This document shows, one piece after another, positions 1 to 11,829 of a DNA stretch of 64,000 bases. Each line of letters begins with the position of its first letter. Positions within the stretch are counted from its first letter, which is position 1. The notes beneath the pieces are model-generated. The model was given only the letters and a program-made list of their open reading frames with translations. It did not search any database and was not told the origin of the DNA. Made by a program: the position numbers and the translations under genes. Source of the DNA: Glossina fuscipes (Eukaryota > Arthropoda > Insecta > Diptera > Glossinidae); contig NW_023998455.1 in NCBI RefSeq assembly GCF_014805625.2, positions 1,801,787 to 1,865,786 of the forward strand, in the 5' to 3' direction.

Positions 1-240
1 AAACAAGACGGATAGATGAACAAAAATTTTAGTTTGATTAAGAAAGTGATTCTATAGGCTGAACATCATAATACAAGACGGGAGGACGGACGGATGGACA
101 GACAAGATCAAATCGATTCATAAAATAATCCTAAACCGATCGTTATAATAAAAGTTGTGTCTATCTCAAGTCCTTCTTAATGTTGCGTATATCCGCACGA
201 GCTTAATACACCCTCATAGCTTAAGTTGTACAGAATATAT
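1..240 (+). repeat. Type A dispersed element, truncated 5' by the window edge
   Basis: Blocks of GGACGGACGGATGGACAGACAAG near 70-110 are followed by AAATCGATTCA, then GATCGTTATAATAAAAG, then a 'ctcaagtccttct..gttgcgtatatccgcac' module. The same order recurs in at least ten places in the window. This is the 3' half of the element and it is strongly diverged. No coding capacity is visible. Confidence 0.7.
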
Positions 241-2097
241 AAAAAAAAAAAAATTAAACCGTATTTCAGTATTAAGTGAGAAATAAAATCTAAAACAATT
301 TACAGTTATAGAGCATTTTATAATTGGATCCAACTTCTGCTGAAAGAACTGCTGAGAAAGAGCCAACATTTTTGTTGAAGCAAATCGAGCCTTTTTAAAA
401 TAACTTAAACTGCATATTATCTGAAACGTCTTAATAGGTTACTTTACATTCATACATTCAAGTGAGACCCGTTGTCATTTAAACTTGATAGTCCTATAGT
501 GCGACCGGATTTGCGATTTCTCAGAATTTCTATTTATCCGTGAGTATTGAATGAGCATAGTATCGGAGAAGATTACCGAAGCAAGCCTGTTAAAAACCCT
601 TAGCAAACATTGCTTGATGAAATGCGCTTCTCCTGATCAGATCAGATAGTACTTCAAAGTTGTTTATATCTTCTTTCAAATAATTACGCTGACTGCAATG
701 AAGCAAGCTATTAAGCCCGCCACTTACAAGGACTTAGAAGGAAACTTATAAAAGTGACTAAAGGGCAGGTAGACGGCCTGACAATCTTTATTGTCGAACG
801 GAGAGTAAATACCAGATTCGCAGACAAGACAGATTAAATCATTCGCGAGTAGAAACTTTTTCATGTATAGCAGATGGGAAGACATCTAGATTTTCTTGTT
901 GTATGAATATCCAGCGGAATGAACTTTTAACCCTTCTTGCCACTATAAGTGGAAACTTTGCCAGTTAACTCTGGGGTTCACACAGGAGCTTTGAATTTGT
1001 TTGAAGACTTTTGTCTTTCTTCGCGCTTACGATGATGGATAAATGTGCGGATAGTAAATGGACTGACATCGAGATTCTCTTGTGGTACTAACGCCCATCG
1101 AGCGGGAATAGTTAGTTCCTTAAAAAAAAGCTTTATTAGGAAAAGGGACGTGCAACTATAGTAGCTATCACTGGAGTTAATGCAGGAACTTGAAGGGTTT
1201 TTTGCTTTTCTTCGTGCTTACGATGGTCAACAAAGGGGTGGATAGCACACAGGCCGACATTGAGATTCTGTGGTGGCTGGCGAGGGAAATGATTTTAATA
1301 AGAGTTTAACACGTCTCTATGGGAAATGATGGCTACACATCTATGCTTTCCATTACAAAGATGTTAACTTTAATCTCAATCGTTTACTCTATTCAAATTC
1401 ATTAGCAGATTGCTCTTGAGAAGAAGGATTAGTGCGGCTCCCTTATGCACTTGCGTCAAATGCATTTAGGAGTGTCATTTAAGCAGTGCTATGTCAATTC
1501 CTTCATGCATTCTTGCCAAACTTACTTAATAAAGTTGTGTAAGTAAACAAATGAGAAAATTACAGACAGCTATCACCGAACTTCTTACACCCCCGTCAAC
1601 CTTATCTTAAAAGGAACGAAAAAGAAATGAATTTTTATACACTGTTAAGATGAGAGGGTGCCTGGGTGAGTTTTAGTGTGTCTGCTATAGTTTATCAGCG
1701 ATTAACAAATAAAAGCACCGAAAGCTTATGGGACACTGTTGGTCGGTGTGCGCGCCAAGAAAATTTCTACCCGATATCTTAATTTTTTCGGTCGCAAAAA
1801 TATTTACCACAAACGGTACGCACGCGACTACGAAGATAAATACCCAAATTGGCAGATTGTCACGTGGACAGACAGGCAGTGTAATGGATGGACACGAATA
1901 GGTGGATTCGATACTGAACTGAAGAACTCGTATACTTTATAGAGGCTTTCAAGTCGCCTTCTGGATGTTGCAAATGCTTTGATAAAATGAATGCATGATA
2001 GCTGCACATCCTTGGATGATTGGTATAAAAATAGAGCTTGAAAATGCTTGGAAAAAACATGCCTACCCTAGAAAGAATAATATAAACAAACACTCAT

Positions 2098-2100
<3 letters not shown>
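241..2100. other. Gene-free stretch with no recognisable coding sequence
   Basis: No reading frame here looks protein-coding: the few open frames are under 80 codons and lack family motifs. It contains the direct repeat at 870-1310 and otherwise nothing I can name. Confidence 0.6.
870..1310. repeat. Degenerate direct repeat, about 190 bp period, two copies
   Basis: The block beginning 'tcttcgcgcttacgatg' at about 1018 and running through 'gactgacatcgagattctcttgtgg' recurs from about 1208 as 'tcttcgtgcttacgatgg..ggccgacattgagattctgtgg'. The flanks ('agctttgaatttg' and 'gaacttgaagggtttt') also align. The copies are diverged, so the duplication is old. Confidence 0.6.

Positions 2101-2130
<30 letters not shown>
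2101..2130. repeat. (CA)15 microsatellite
   Basis: A perfect CA dinucleotide run of 30 bp. A GT-rich imperfect stretch follows at about 2207-2255. Confidence 0.95.
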
Positions 2131-2133
<3 letters not shown>

Positions 2134-3735
2134 GCATACTTTTAAAGAAGATGACCTCATACTTTCAATTCAAAATTTAAACAAAAAAACAGACTTCTTA
2201 ATTCATATGTGTGCGTACGTGTGTGTGTGTTCGTGTGCGTGTATGTGTGCGTCTGTGCCTATGTAGAAAAATTGCTTAATTTTGGCCACTTACCACACGC
2301 GCACTGTATACTGCAGTCAAAATTGAATTGAATTTTATTCGTTGTATGTCTTTTAGTTTGTTTGTTTGTTTATTTGTTTGATTTTTTGCCGATGTCTGTT
2401 AAACGATATCACTTGCTTTATATGATAATCAAGCATACGTAGACAGATTTTTCTTTTGTTTTTTGTTTTTATTTATTTATTTATTTTTTTTTTCTTTTAA
2501 GGTTTTAATTATAACGGTTTCATTAACGAGCTTAATCGGCTCACACGTGCACACATACGTGAGCAGAACGGAAATAAAAATTTTACTGCATTACTCAAAC
2601 ATATACGCACACTTCTTATTGTTACGTTGCAATTGCAACGTAAGGAATTTATTAATAAGCACCTGAAGTATATTTTTTTTTTTTATTTTTTTTTACATAA
2701 AATTTTTGCAAAAATTTTTTCTTGTTGCAAGGAAATTGTTGTAAAATTATTTTTTTTTTTAAATTATCAAAAAAAAAAAAGATTTTTTTTTTGCTTTTAA
2801 AGAAATTTAAAAAATTTTTTTTAAAATTATTTAAGTAATTTTAAGTTGGCAAAAAAATATGTTTTTTAATTTTTCAAGCATTATTTTTAATACAATTTTT
2901 GTATTTATTATATATATGTATATATATATATATTTTCTTCTTCTTTCAAATTCGAGTTTTCTTGCACTCAACTTGGTTTAATTGATTTTTAATGATTTAT
3001 TATTTTTCATTTTTTTCTTCACCTTTCTTTTCTTACATACATTCACTTTAATAAATAAAGAAACATTCGCACTAGTTTAGTCAGTAATTATGCCTCTGAT
3101 GCAACAAACTGTTATAATAAAATTTTGTAGAAGAAATAAAATGAAAAACAAAACAAAAAAAAAAAATTCAAAAAACAAAAACAACAACAATATCAAAAAT
3201 ATATATATAAAAACAAAAAAAAAAATGCTAATATTTTTTGAATGCTGCTGCTGCTGCTGCACCACCATTGAATTGACTTTACAAGACTTTATGCAATCTT
3301 TGTTGTGCGCTGGTAATAAAGTAAAAGGAAACAACAATAACAACAACAATAGCGACAACCACAAAAACATGTAAAACAATTTTCACTCTATATGAACTCA
3401 CGGCTCTCAGAAAATAAAAATAAAATGCCAACAACAACAACTACAACGATAACACTAAGAAGAAAAACAACGGCAGCAAAACAAGTGGAAATTAATGCAG
3501 AAAAAGACGAAAAATGAAACACTTTCATACGCACGGGGTCTAATAAAAGAGGAAAACTTTTTTTTTCTTTCTCTATTGTATTAATACTCTCTCCCTTTCT
3601 CTCTCTTTCTCTCGCTCTCTGTATCTCTCGGATAGGCGGCACACGTCAACAAGCTTTCGGTTGTATTAAAAAAAAAAAAAAAACAACAACAACAAACGAA
3701 AAAACAAAAACAAGCAAAAAAATGTACACAAAGCT
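2131..3735. other. AT-rich, homopolymer-rich gene-free DNA
   Basis: Long A and T runs, an imperfect TA stretch near 2910-2935, a (CTG)6 run at 3243-3260, CAA/AAC-rich patches and a CT-rich tract at 3590-3620. The open frames here (for example 3077-3379 on minus) are low-complexity artefacts. Such simple-sequence-rich blocks are common in fly intergenic or UTR DNA; I see no splice or coding signals that would assign them. Confidence 0.5.
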
Positions 3736-3737
3736 TT

Positions 3738-3930
3738 GAACGAATTTTTGACACCTATTTACTATGCCATCGAAATTTAAAGGCGATAAAATCTCTGTCT
3801 ATACCATCCCAGGAGATTGGAGTTACGAAGCATTGAACGAATTTTTGACACCTATCTACTATGTCCTCGAAACTTAAAGGCAATAGTATATAAACATGGT
3901 CCCAAGAGATTGCAGACTAGGCTATCGCAT
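3738..3930. repeat. Tandem duplication, 97 bp period
   Basis: A segment starting 'gaacgaatttttgacacct' at 3738 is repeated from 3835. Both copies continue into 'actatg.c.tcgaaa.ttaaaggc' and end in 'cca..agagattg'. About one base in ten differs between copies. Confidence 0.85.
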
Positions 3931-4090
3931 AGACGGGGAGATAAGGCTCAGGACTGCCAAGTCCGTGTTTGGGGATTTGAATCCCACTATGGGTAGTTCA
4001 TACTTTGTTCATGCTCTGTAGTAAAGTGAATTGACGACCAGTGCCAAAACTGGTTTACAAAACAGACCAATTTTGACATTGAAGATGATG
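3925..4090 (+). mobile_element. tRNA-derived SINE copy
   Basis: An A-box-like start ('tatcgcatagacggggagataagg') is followed about 40 bp later by a B-box-like 'ggggatttgaatccc' near 3970. The same head and spacing occur at 5395, 25722 and, inverted, at 10912, 26275 and 55600. No cloverleaf-competent acceptor stem pair is evident, so this is a SINE and not a functional tRNA gene. Confidence 0.55.
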
Positions 4091-5394
4091 TACCTGAGTT
4101 CTAAAAGGACAGCTCACAATGACAATAAAGGAATTAAGTGATGCCCACCGACATATAACGAGTCGTGAGATGACTCTAATGACTTACTAACTTTCCGAAC
4201 AAACTAATGCTTAGTTAACCTAACATATAGTTAATATACACTTAATAATTAGAAGCTAACATAAATTAGTTATACAACTTCACTTGTTACGGCTTTGAGC
4301 CTACACTACTTAATACTTTCCAATCGATCGTCTGATCGAAGTTCTTCTCTATTATGTTATAAGTTTGTAAGCCTTAGGCTTAAGTTCCTTTGCAAGCACT
4401 TTAAACCTGAACAAAACATGACCGGGCAAAGACGACTACTAAATACCCTACCAATTCGCCCAGTACAATTAAACACTCGCTTTCGTAATAATACATCAAG
4501 AACTACATATTATTTTCATGAAAGTCTGCATAGTGCAGACCCCCAAAACGTCATATGACGTAATCCACATTTAGCAAACCTAATTTAATCCCGAAAAATG
4601 TTATTGTTTCCCAGTTTCAATCATAGAAAACTAGAAAATAAACTTTCTTTTCATATAAGGGCTTGTTTTTCATGATAGCCCTTAGGGTCTGAACAATAGA
4701 TCTATGTGATCCAAATTCTCTACTGTTCATTCTGCTACTATAGACCCAAAAATACATGGGCAGAGGGATAGACGAGATTACCAGAAGTGTAATCGTCTTA
4801 ATATCTAAACTAACAAGATTGGCCTTAAAGAAGAAGACTGCTTGGTATTAATCGAAATAACTGAAAAGAACAGAATGCATGAGGCAAGATCTCTCATTGT
4901 CTCGCTAGAGGATCACATTTTCTTGCCCTTTTTATGAATTTCATCTCCAACTATACCTAAGGGTCTATCGCATGGTCATGTAGTTAACAAATTGGTTCAA
5001 TTTCGTTGGCTGCAGATGACGCTTTCATTATGATTGGCGTATAGCCGTAATTATAGTGAACATTCGCTTGGTCATAAAGCTTACCATCGGAATTGAACCA
5101 ATTTGCTAGATGTTCTGCTTACCGATCGGGCATACAACACCTCCAAGGTAGTGGTCACTCTCTGGCTTCCTCTTTCTCCTCACTACTTTCTGATCCTTAC
5201 CTCGTCACACATGGGGACCATCTTCCGAGTGGTTCGTTATATAAGAAGAAAGAAAAAGCTTGTTCTGGGCGTTACATAAATCCGCACTATACCCTTACAC
5301 CTTACCACTATGACGTAGGAATGAAGCGACATAATTTACAATCCTACAATCTCGCACATATATTTTTCTGGTGATAACTATACATATATACATA
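4091..5394. other. Gene-free stretch
   Basis: No convincing ORF, splice structure or repeat could be named here. The reading frames at 4295-4558 and 5093-5374 on plus lack any recognisable motif. Confidence 0.5.
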
Positions 5395-5530
5395 TGTATC
5401 TGCCTGAGTAGCCGAAGGCGAAGTGGTCATGGGTTCGAATCTCAAGTGCGGTAGACTTTTTAATAAAGCCGATAGCCTTAGATTCTAGTGCTTTAAGACT
5501 TTAGTTGTAGAATATATTTCTCTGACTATA
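5395..5530 (+). mobile_element. tRNA-derived SINE copy with tail
   Basis: 'gcctgagtagccgaaggcg' followed by the B-box-like 'gggttcgaatctcaagtgcgg' and a tail 'aataaagccgatagccttagat..tagtgctttaagactttag'. The tail recurs at 41,700-41,780, which shows it belongs to the element. The A-to-B spacing is shortened relative to other copies. Confidence 0.7.
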
Positions 5531-6669
5531 TTAATAATAATAATAACTCTACATATATGATTTTAAGGTGAATCACGTCAGTCCGTCCGTCTATTATCAG
5601 CCCAAGCTTAACCGCGTAAATGTTGAGGTCGACAACTGAAAATTAAACCATATATTATCACATAGCTACACCTGGTTTATGGCTCCTCTGCTAGAATGGG
5701 CGACATCCATTCAGAAACCGTTCTCCCAACCTCCAAAAATCTTTCCTTACAAAGTACATATAGTATTAGATTTATTTTAATATGAGGTATAGTTTTCTCT
5801 AAGGGCTTCAAAAAATTCTTTTTCCTCTTCATCGTGCAGTTAAATTTTTGTTTTTTTGTTTTTTTTTTTTACGTCAGTGAAAAGTCTCTTTCCGTTTTTT
5901 TCGGCTTTCTTATTTGCGCATGTCTCGGGCTGAAAAAATTTTCAAATATTTTGTTTTTATGCGGAATTTTTTGATTTACGTTGGACTGCAAAGAACTGAT
6001 AAAAAACTTATGCAGAATAGGCGAGAGGAAGAGAGGGAGAGAGAGAACCAAAACAACGAACAAGAGAGGAAAAGCTCAACGAGACACAGAGAGAAAGAAA
6101 AACTGTTCAGAGATGCTTTTCACTCCTATGATTTTAAAACTTTTCATGCCAGAGTGTCTATTGCTAACATTTTTGCATCTAAAAAATATTGAGCTTTTCA
6201 ATTATCTAAAATAATACATAGCAAAAAGTGTAAGTACTGGAACTATCCTTTTTCTATTTAGGAATGAAAACAATGAACAAAATTAAGAATGCAAAGATAA
6301 TAAAATAAAAAAAAGATTTAAAGAAATTATTACTCAACTTGAATATATCGTGGGATAATTTTAATATGGTCCTTTTTATTTATAACCAAACATTTTCAAT
6401 AAAGTTAAAAAAAAAAAGAAAAGCAACAATATGCTTTGTTTATATATATATATATATGCTTTATTTTACTACTGTTGCTAGTGTTTGTTGTCAAATCGCC
6501 AACTTGTTTGTGTGGATAGATGTGACAATTCAATTGATTTTTTTGCATTGATTTGCCATTTGAACAGAGCTTTTTAAATTTTTTTTAAACTTTTTACATT
6601 GCTTTAATTTAACAGATTTATATGCCGACGGCGCAATAGAGAGAGTAACTTGAGACAGAGAATAGTATA
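5531..6669. other. Gene-free AT-rich stretch
   Basis: Contains a GA-rich patch at about 6018-6100 and T/A homopolymers, with a (TA) run near 6440-6458. ORFs at 5914-6214 are overlapping frames through the purine-rich patch and have no motif. Confidence 0.5.
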
Positions 6670-6775
6670 ACGTAAATTAACCGTCCGACTTCCACATACA
6701 CGATAAATTAACCGTCGGAGTTCCACATATACGGTAAATAAACCGTCCGAGATCCACAAATACGGTAAATTAATT
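6670..6775. repeat. 31 bp tandem repeat, about 3.3 copies
   Basis: The unit reads roughly 'acggtaaattaaccgtccg' plus 'agttccacatat'. Copies begin near 6670, 6700, 6731 and 6762, the last partial. It stands out from the AT-rich flanks by its CpG-containing 'accgtccga' core. Confidence 0.85.
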
Positions 6776-6989
6776 GCGATGGGCGCCCGTAAACTATGCT
6801 ACACTCATTATATTTATTGTCTAAATAAGCGGAGCTTTTCAAACTTGATATTTATTACGAAAATTTGTTTTACAGCTTGCACAACAAAGTTCAAAAGCCA
6901 TTGACATGAAATGAGAACAAATAGTGTAAAAGAGAATATATGATGAGAGAGTGTATGCGTACAGTTAGTTACTTACACCATATGTGAGG

Positions 6990-7022
<33 letters not shown>

Positions 7023-7840
7023 AGCGCACAAACACATATAAATATAAACAAACACGTGAGTTATTTTAGGTAAATACAAAAAAGAGCAGGAAAAGAAAGA
7101 GAACATTATCTAAACAAAAAAGAAGGGCGAACTACAAGAAAAATGATTCATTCATAATACTTATCAAATGTTTTTGTTTTTTTTCATTATAATTATTATT
7201 ATTATTAGTAAATATTTTATTAGTCTTGACGTAGAAAACACAAACAAACTGAAATCAAAGCAATGATTGATTTGAAGAATTATTGTTAAAACACGCAAAC
7301 AACAAAAATATAATAAAATTATGTGTAGAAGTGTTTTTTCATTTAAAGAAATAGTATATCAAGTATATCAAGGTTAAGCAAAGAATGAAATATAACCGCA
7401 AATAAATATTAAATAAATTATAATAAATGTTTTAGTTGACCTATTAAAATCAATTTGATTTATTTATTTTTTTTTTATTTTTTTTTTCAAGTTATGCAAA
7501 CATTTACACTTTTGTTCTTAATTTTTCAAAATTATTCGTTTAATTTAAAAACGTGTGACAGATGACATCACTACATATCTATATATTTGTATATATATGT
7601 AGACATACATAAATGCACATAGACACATAGGCATATTAAATGCAGAAATAGGTTGATGCCGGCATTTATGTATTTGAGGGTGGTTTTTATTTAATACAAG
7701 CTTAGGTGTACCGATTGATAATTAAGACTTTGGTATTGAAGAAAATACAATACTGTCCAAAAAAAGTCGGTTAAGGTGTTGATTGAGTTCATGCCCTAAG
7801 ACGTAAGTGTGCTTCAGTTCAGAAAGACTTGAGATAAACC
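6776..7840. other. Gene-free AT-rich stretch with TA microsatellite
   Basis: A perfect (TA) run lies at 6991-7015. The rest is A/T-rich with small ATT repeats near 7190-7205. No coding sequence is recognised. Confidence 0.55.
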
Positions 7841-8040
7841 TGATTTTTATTATACATAAGCTTCTCTACCCGTCTGCCCATCGCGTATCTTTTTATTCAG
7901 ATCGTAATTTTTGGTGTATGTTGGTACATCGACGGGTCTTCCCGCAACGATGAACCTAATTGAAAATGATTCGAATCGAACCACTTTTGCGACCACTACC
8001 CATATGATGCCTTATTGCGAAAAGTCGATATATGGGTAAC
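7840..8040 (-). repeat. Type A element, 5' part, minus orientation
   Basis: 'tttttattatacataagcttctctacccgtctgcccatc' is followed by 'cgtaatttttgg' and 'gattcgaatcgaaccacttttgcgaccac', the reverse complement of the left half of type A. It lies head-to-head with the plus-strand copy at 8180-8495. Confidence 0.6.
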
Positions 8041-8179
8041 TGCAGGCTGATATCTAATCTATAACGTTATCTTTACTTAGAAGTCAGTCATTAGAAATAG
8101 AACAGTAATAATAAGGAAAAATTGTCACAACAGGTAGTGCCCATCCCCGTTTGGAGACCCCTGCCCTAATATGGTAATT

Positions 8180-8495
8180 TAAAACAAATAAAAGGGGCTG
8201 TAATGGGCCTTGGCTCTACACCACCCCACAATTACTTATATAATGACTTTTAAATAAAAAGACTTGTATGGGGAGTGATCCAAAAAGTGCTCCGATTCAA
8301 ACCACTTTCAATATCAAACTTCATCTCAAAAATTGCGACCTTTAGATTGAACACAAAAATGTATGTACAGATAGAGATAGAGACGGACAGAAAAGCTTAG
8401 ATCGGTATAACAAAAAGTGGGGCTGTGTCAGGTCCTTCTGGGTACGTCCGCACAAATTTAAAATATCTTGTACCACAGTTGGTGTGTGATATAAA
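8180..8495 (+). repeat. Type A element, plus orientation
   Basis: Starts 'aaacaaataaaaggggctgtaatgggcc..tacaccaccccacaattacttatata', then 'gtgatccaaaaagtgctccgattcaaaccac', a gacggacag block, 'tcggtataa', 'gtccttctgggtacgtccgcacaaa', and ends 'taccacagttggtgtgtgatataa'. All type A modules are present in order, so this is a nearly full-length copy. Confidence 0.75.
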
Positions 8496-8734
8496 AAGAA
8501 ATATTAAAAGTGTTCCAATCAGACTAAACGACACAGTTCTAACATTTTTTAATGATTGCCAGAACTATCCATTATCCCTTCTCTTTGTATTCTGGCATTA
8601 TTTCATTATGGATCCTTTGCATATCTTCAAGCTGTCCTTCAATAATCACATTTCGGCTACAGATAGTCTATGCTTATCGGTTATATCGAAAATAAGCTCC
8701 AATGTTATATAGATCTTGGTTACAGAACAATTAT

Positions 8735-9015
8735 GTATGTGTGCACTCCGTCTTACCGGTCAAGTCGAAGACAAATTACGAACATTTTCCAAATCTCGGG
8801 TAAACATCAGGTGAGCCTTCTGTCTTATTACTCACCCTGCAGAGATGTAACAATATTTTCTAGATCTCGGATAAAGATCAGCTACGCACTCCGCCTTATT
8901 GAAGACATGTCACAATATTTTTTAGATTTCGGATAATGGTCAGTTACGTACTTCGTTTTACTGGTCATGTCGAAGACAAGCCATAATATTTTCCAGATCT
9001 CGAGTAGAGGCCAAC
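8735..9015. repeat. About 70 bp degenerate tandem repeat, four copies
   Basis: Each unit has 'cactccgtcttac(c/t)ggtca', 'gtcgaagacaa..a', 'atattttc.agatctcgg.taa' and '.atcag'. Unit boundaries fall near 8740, 8810, 8881 and 8943. Divergence between units is about 20-25 percent. The frame that crosses it (8670-8936 plus) does not look like a protein family. Confidence 0.8.
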
Positions 9016-10090
9016 TTTGATTTCAGTCTTTTCGATTATGTAGAAAAACTTTCTTCCAGCCTTTTCTTCCAGTTTCTCGGCACGTTTGGATGATAAGTTT
9101 CATATTCTTTTCAATAGAAATGCCGTGAGGTCTGAACTTTGAACGCAAAACTCATTGTACTTAAGCTGTCGACGGAGTATACTAAACAAATTGAATTTGT
9201 TCAGAGCAGCAGCTTTATGTTGAACAAGCGTCTACTGCTCTACGTTTAAAGTCAAGAAGTGAACTTTTCTTGGTTCCATTAAACACGAAATACTGCGATT
9301 TTTCTGCAGTGAGTTGGCTGTTGTAACGAATCTCGGATTACAAAAGATCAACTCATGAGATTGAACTCAGATTTTCACGTTCCCTCGCTAGTCAGACAAC
9401 CATTTAGTTGCGTGTCGGCTTATGCTCAATTTATACAACGATAGAGTGATGGCTTTCAATGAAATTTCTTTTTGGATTAAAAAATTTTTAAAATGAATTT
9501 CTTGTAAACTTAACATTTAATAGCTTAGGGTTGCAAGTTTTGTTTTGTTTTGTTTTTTTTTTTTTTTTTTTGACAAAGGGCCGCCGAATAGAGTGCACCG
9601 CCTCTAGCAAACAATGCCTTTTATTTACCGATGAACCTAATAATGTAAACAAGAAATTTTTGTATACAATCTATTTGTAGATTTATTTGTAAATATGTTA
9701 GCAGATAGTAGTAGCTAGATATGTATGTAAATCAATTGACTGGTTTATAATGTTTTTGTTTTCTCTTTGTTTTAATTAACCGAATGCAAAGGAATAAATA
9801 AATAAACCGCACGCTATTGCTTTGTAAACAAAGACACAATATCTAAAAGTAATTTTCAAAAAAATGTATTCCTTTTAATAAACAAATTAAATTTAAAATG
9901 AAATTTAATTTTAATTTCGTTTTTCAAAGAAAATTCTATTTTAAATGGAATTCCTTAAGGACATCCTCTCTCTCGGTTCTTTTCGGCATCTTTTGCAAAT
10001 TGCTTTCGATGAGACTTTTTCACATTCTTTGACATTCTCAAAACTGTTGATTATCTATAAGCCGATGATGTTTACATTTTGACAGAAGAA
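9016..10090. other. Gene-free stretch
   Basis: No coding, RNA or named repeat feature seen. It contains a T homopolymer near 9548-9571. Confidence 0.5.
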
Positions 10091-10091
10091 A

Positions 10092-10490
10092 ACAAGTAAA
10101 TACATGATAATGGGCCACGGCCCACTATTACTTAACCCCCACGGCTTCGCTTAAAAGAGTTATTCATGTAAAGCCTTTTTAAAATAAGACTTTATATGAG
10201 AAACGGTCGAGAAGTCAGTGCATTACGAGCTATTTTGAATATCGTGTGTCCCTTCTTGGGCCAAGATATGTCAATTTATCACAGAAGATTTTGAAAATTA
10301 CAACCTAAACGTTGAACACAGACATTCATGGACAAAAATCAGACGGCCAGGCACGCAGAATTATTTTCCGAATCGATCACTATAGTAAAAGAAAGGTGTT
10401 TCTCAAGTCTCTTTGGGTGTTGCAAACATTCGCACAAAGTTAGTGTACTTCCCTGTACCGCAAATAGTGCAGGATATAAAAATACCACGA
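10092..10490 (+). repeat. Type A element, plus orientation
   Basis: 'aacaagtaaatacatgataatgggccacggccc' opens the element, and 'aaagccttttta' and 'gagaaacggtcgag' follow. It contains 'cagacggccaggcacg', 'aatcgatcactatagtaaaag' and 'ctctttgggtgttgcaaacattcgcacaaag', and ends near 'gcaggatataa'. Confidence 0.75.
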
Positions 10491-10744
10491 CAGCCATCAA
10501 TGTCCACGTGATACGAAAAGTAGTAGGCTAATGTGCATAAGTAACTTAGTAGTCAAAAAAGTGTACTTACACTTAAAATTTTTGGGGCATATTGACTGCC
10601 TTTAAAGAGTTCTTTTCAAATTAGAGCGAACTTTATAAGCTGCATTGCTTAGAAAACTTTCTTTCAGATAGACATCATTGCTTACTCTAGCAAAACGTTT
10701 GTTTTAAGTAAATTCGACTACGGTTTTTTTTTTTTTTGCTATAC

Positions 10745-10912
10745 GACTAATCACTCAGGCCGATAATAAACGATAAGCTTTTACCGACTCAGCACTTACT
10801 ATAACTTACAAACTACCAATGTAAACGATACCACATTAAGATTTGAACCCATGAACACAGACTTGGTAATTGCGATTCTCGCCCACTAGGTTACGCGTGC
10901 GGGTGGTTTAAT
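10745..10912 (-). mobile_element. tRNA-derived SINE copy, minus strand
   Basis: Read on the minus strand: 'gtaacctagtgggcgagaatcg', then the B-box-like 'catgggttcaaatcttaatg', then a tail containing 'gtgctgagtcggtaaaagct..cgtttattatcg'. The tail aligns with the copy at 55,455-55,600. Confidence 0.65.
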
Positions 10913-11829
10913 CATATCGGCAATTATAAATTGAAAATATTTTGAAACCATCAATGACGTCATTGTTGAAACCGGCCTTTCAACTTTAGAAAAAAGGGTT
11001 TATAAGTGAAAAGCCAAAGTCATCCCGCAACTCTTCAACTCTCGCAATTCAATATTCGGCTAAGACGCTGAAGATTATGTGTTGCAAAGGAACAACTTAC
11101 CTCTACAACTAAACCTCGTCTTCAGAGAATTAATGACAGATGTCTTTGATGGTTTAACGCGGGTACACTACCTTGGCGGTTTTACCTCACGGTGCCCTCC
11201 AGAGAGTTAGGCAATCTCTATAAGCTAGGGACCTAAAGCTGCAAAGCTTTCTGCAAACTCAAAAAGAGGAAACAGCTATTATAACAGATAGCTTTTCTGA
11301 ATTTCAACTGGAATCCCATTAACAAAGTAAGGAATACCATTACCATTCACGGAGTCAAAATCAAAATCTATTAGACATCGAGTAGTATTGGACTCTTGGG
11401 TAAATGGAAGAGAACGCTGAGAAGGGAAAATCACATGTTCACACGCATTAGTTACGAATAATACAATTGAAAATATTGTTTTTCAAAAACCAAAAAAACA
11501 AAGAGACGGAATTGCCGAAAAGAATGGAAAACAGTACTACTCCTACTACTCGCGATCAAGATACTAACAAGAATTCGCTTTGAAGACTAGTAAATGGAGC
11601 GTTTAACTCTGTGGACATCTTGAAAGTATCTGGAGAACATATCCTGAGCCTTTGTCCCTCTGGACATCTTGAATATATCTGAAGATCGTAACTTAATAAT
11701 ATGATTAACTTTTTTTTATAATGACTAGACTAACTATTAAATTTATCTTTTTTTAAAAAATGAAGCCAATAGTCTTAGTTGTTAGTGTTTATCCTATCTT
11801 AGGCCTAGAATTTAAATCAATTTTAATTG
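10913..11829. other. Gene-free stretch
   Basis: No recognisable coding or RNA feature. Confidence 0.5.

Noticed and set aside
3077..3642. ORFs with poly-Leu/Phe and Lys/Asn runs
   Set aside because: Low-complexity A/T and CTG/AAC tracts with no motif; both strands are open in the same place.
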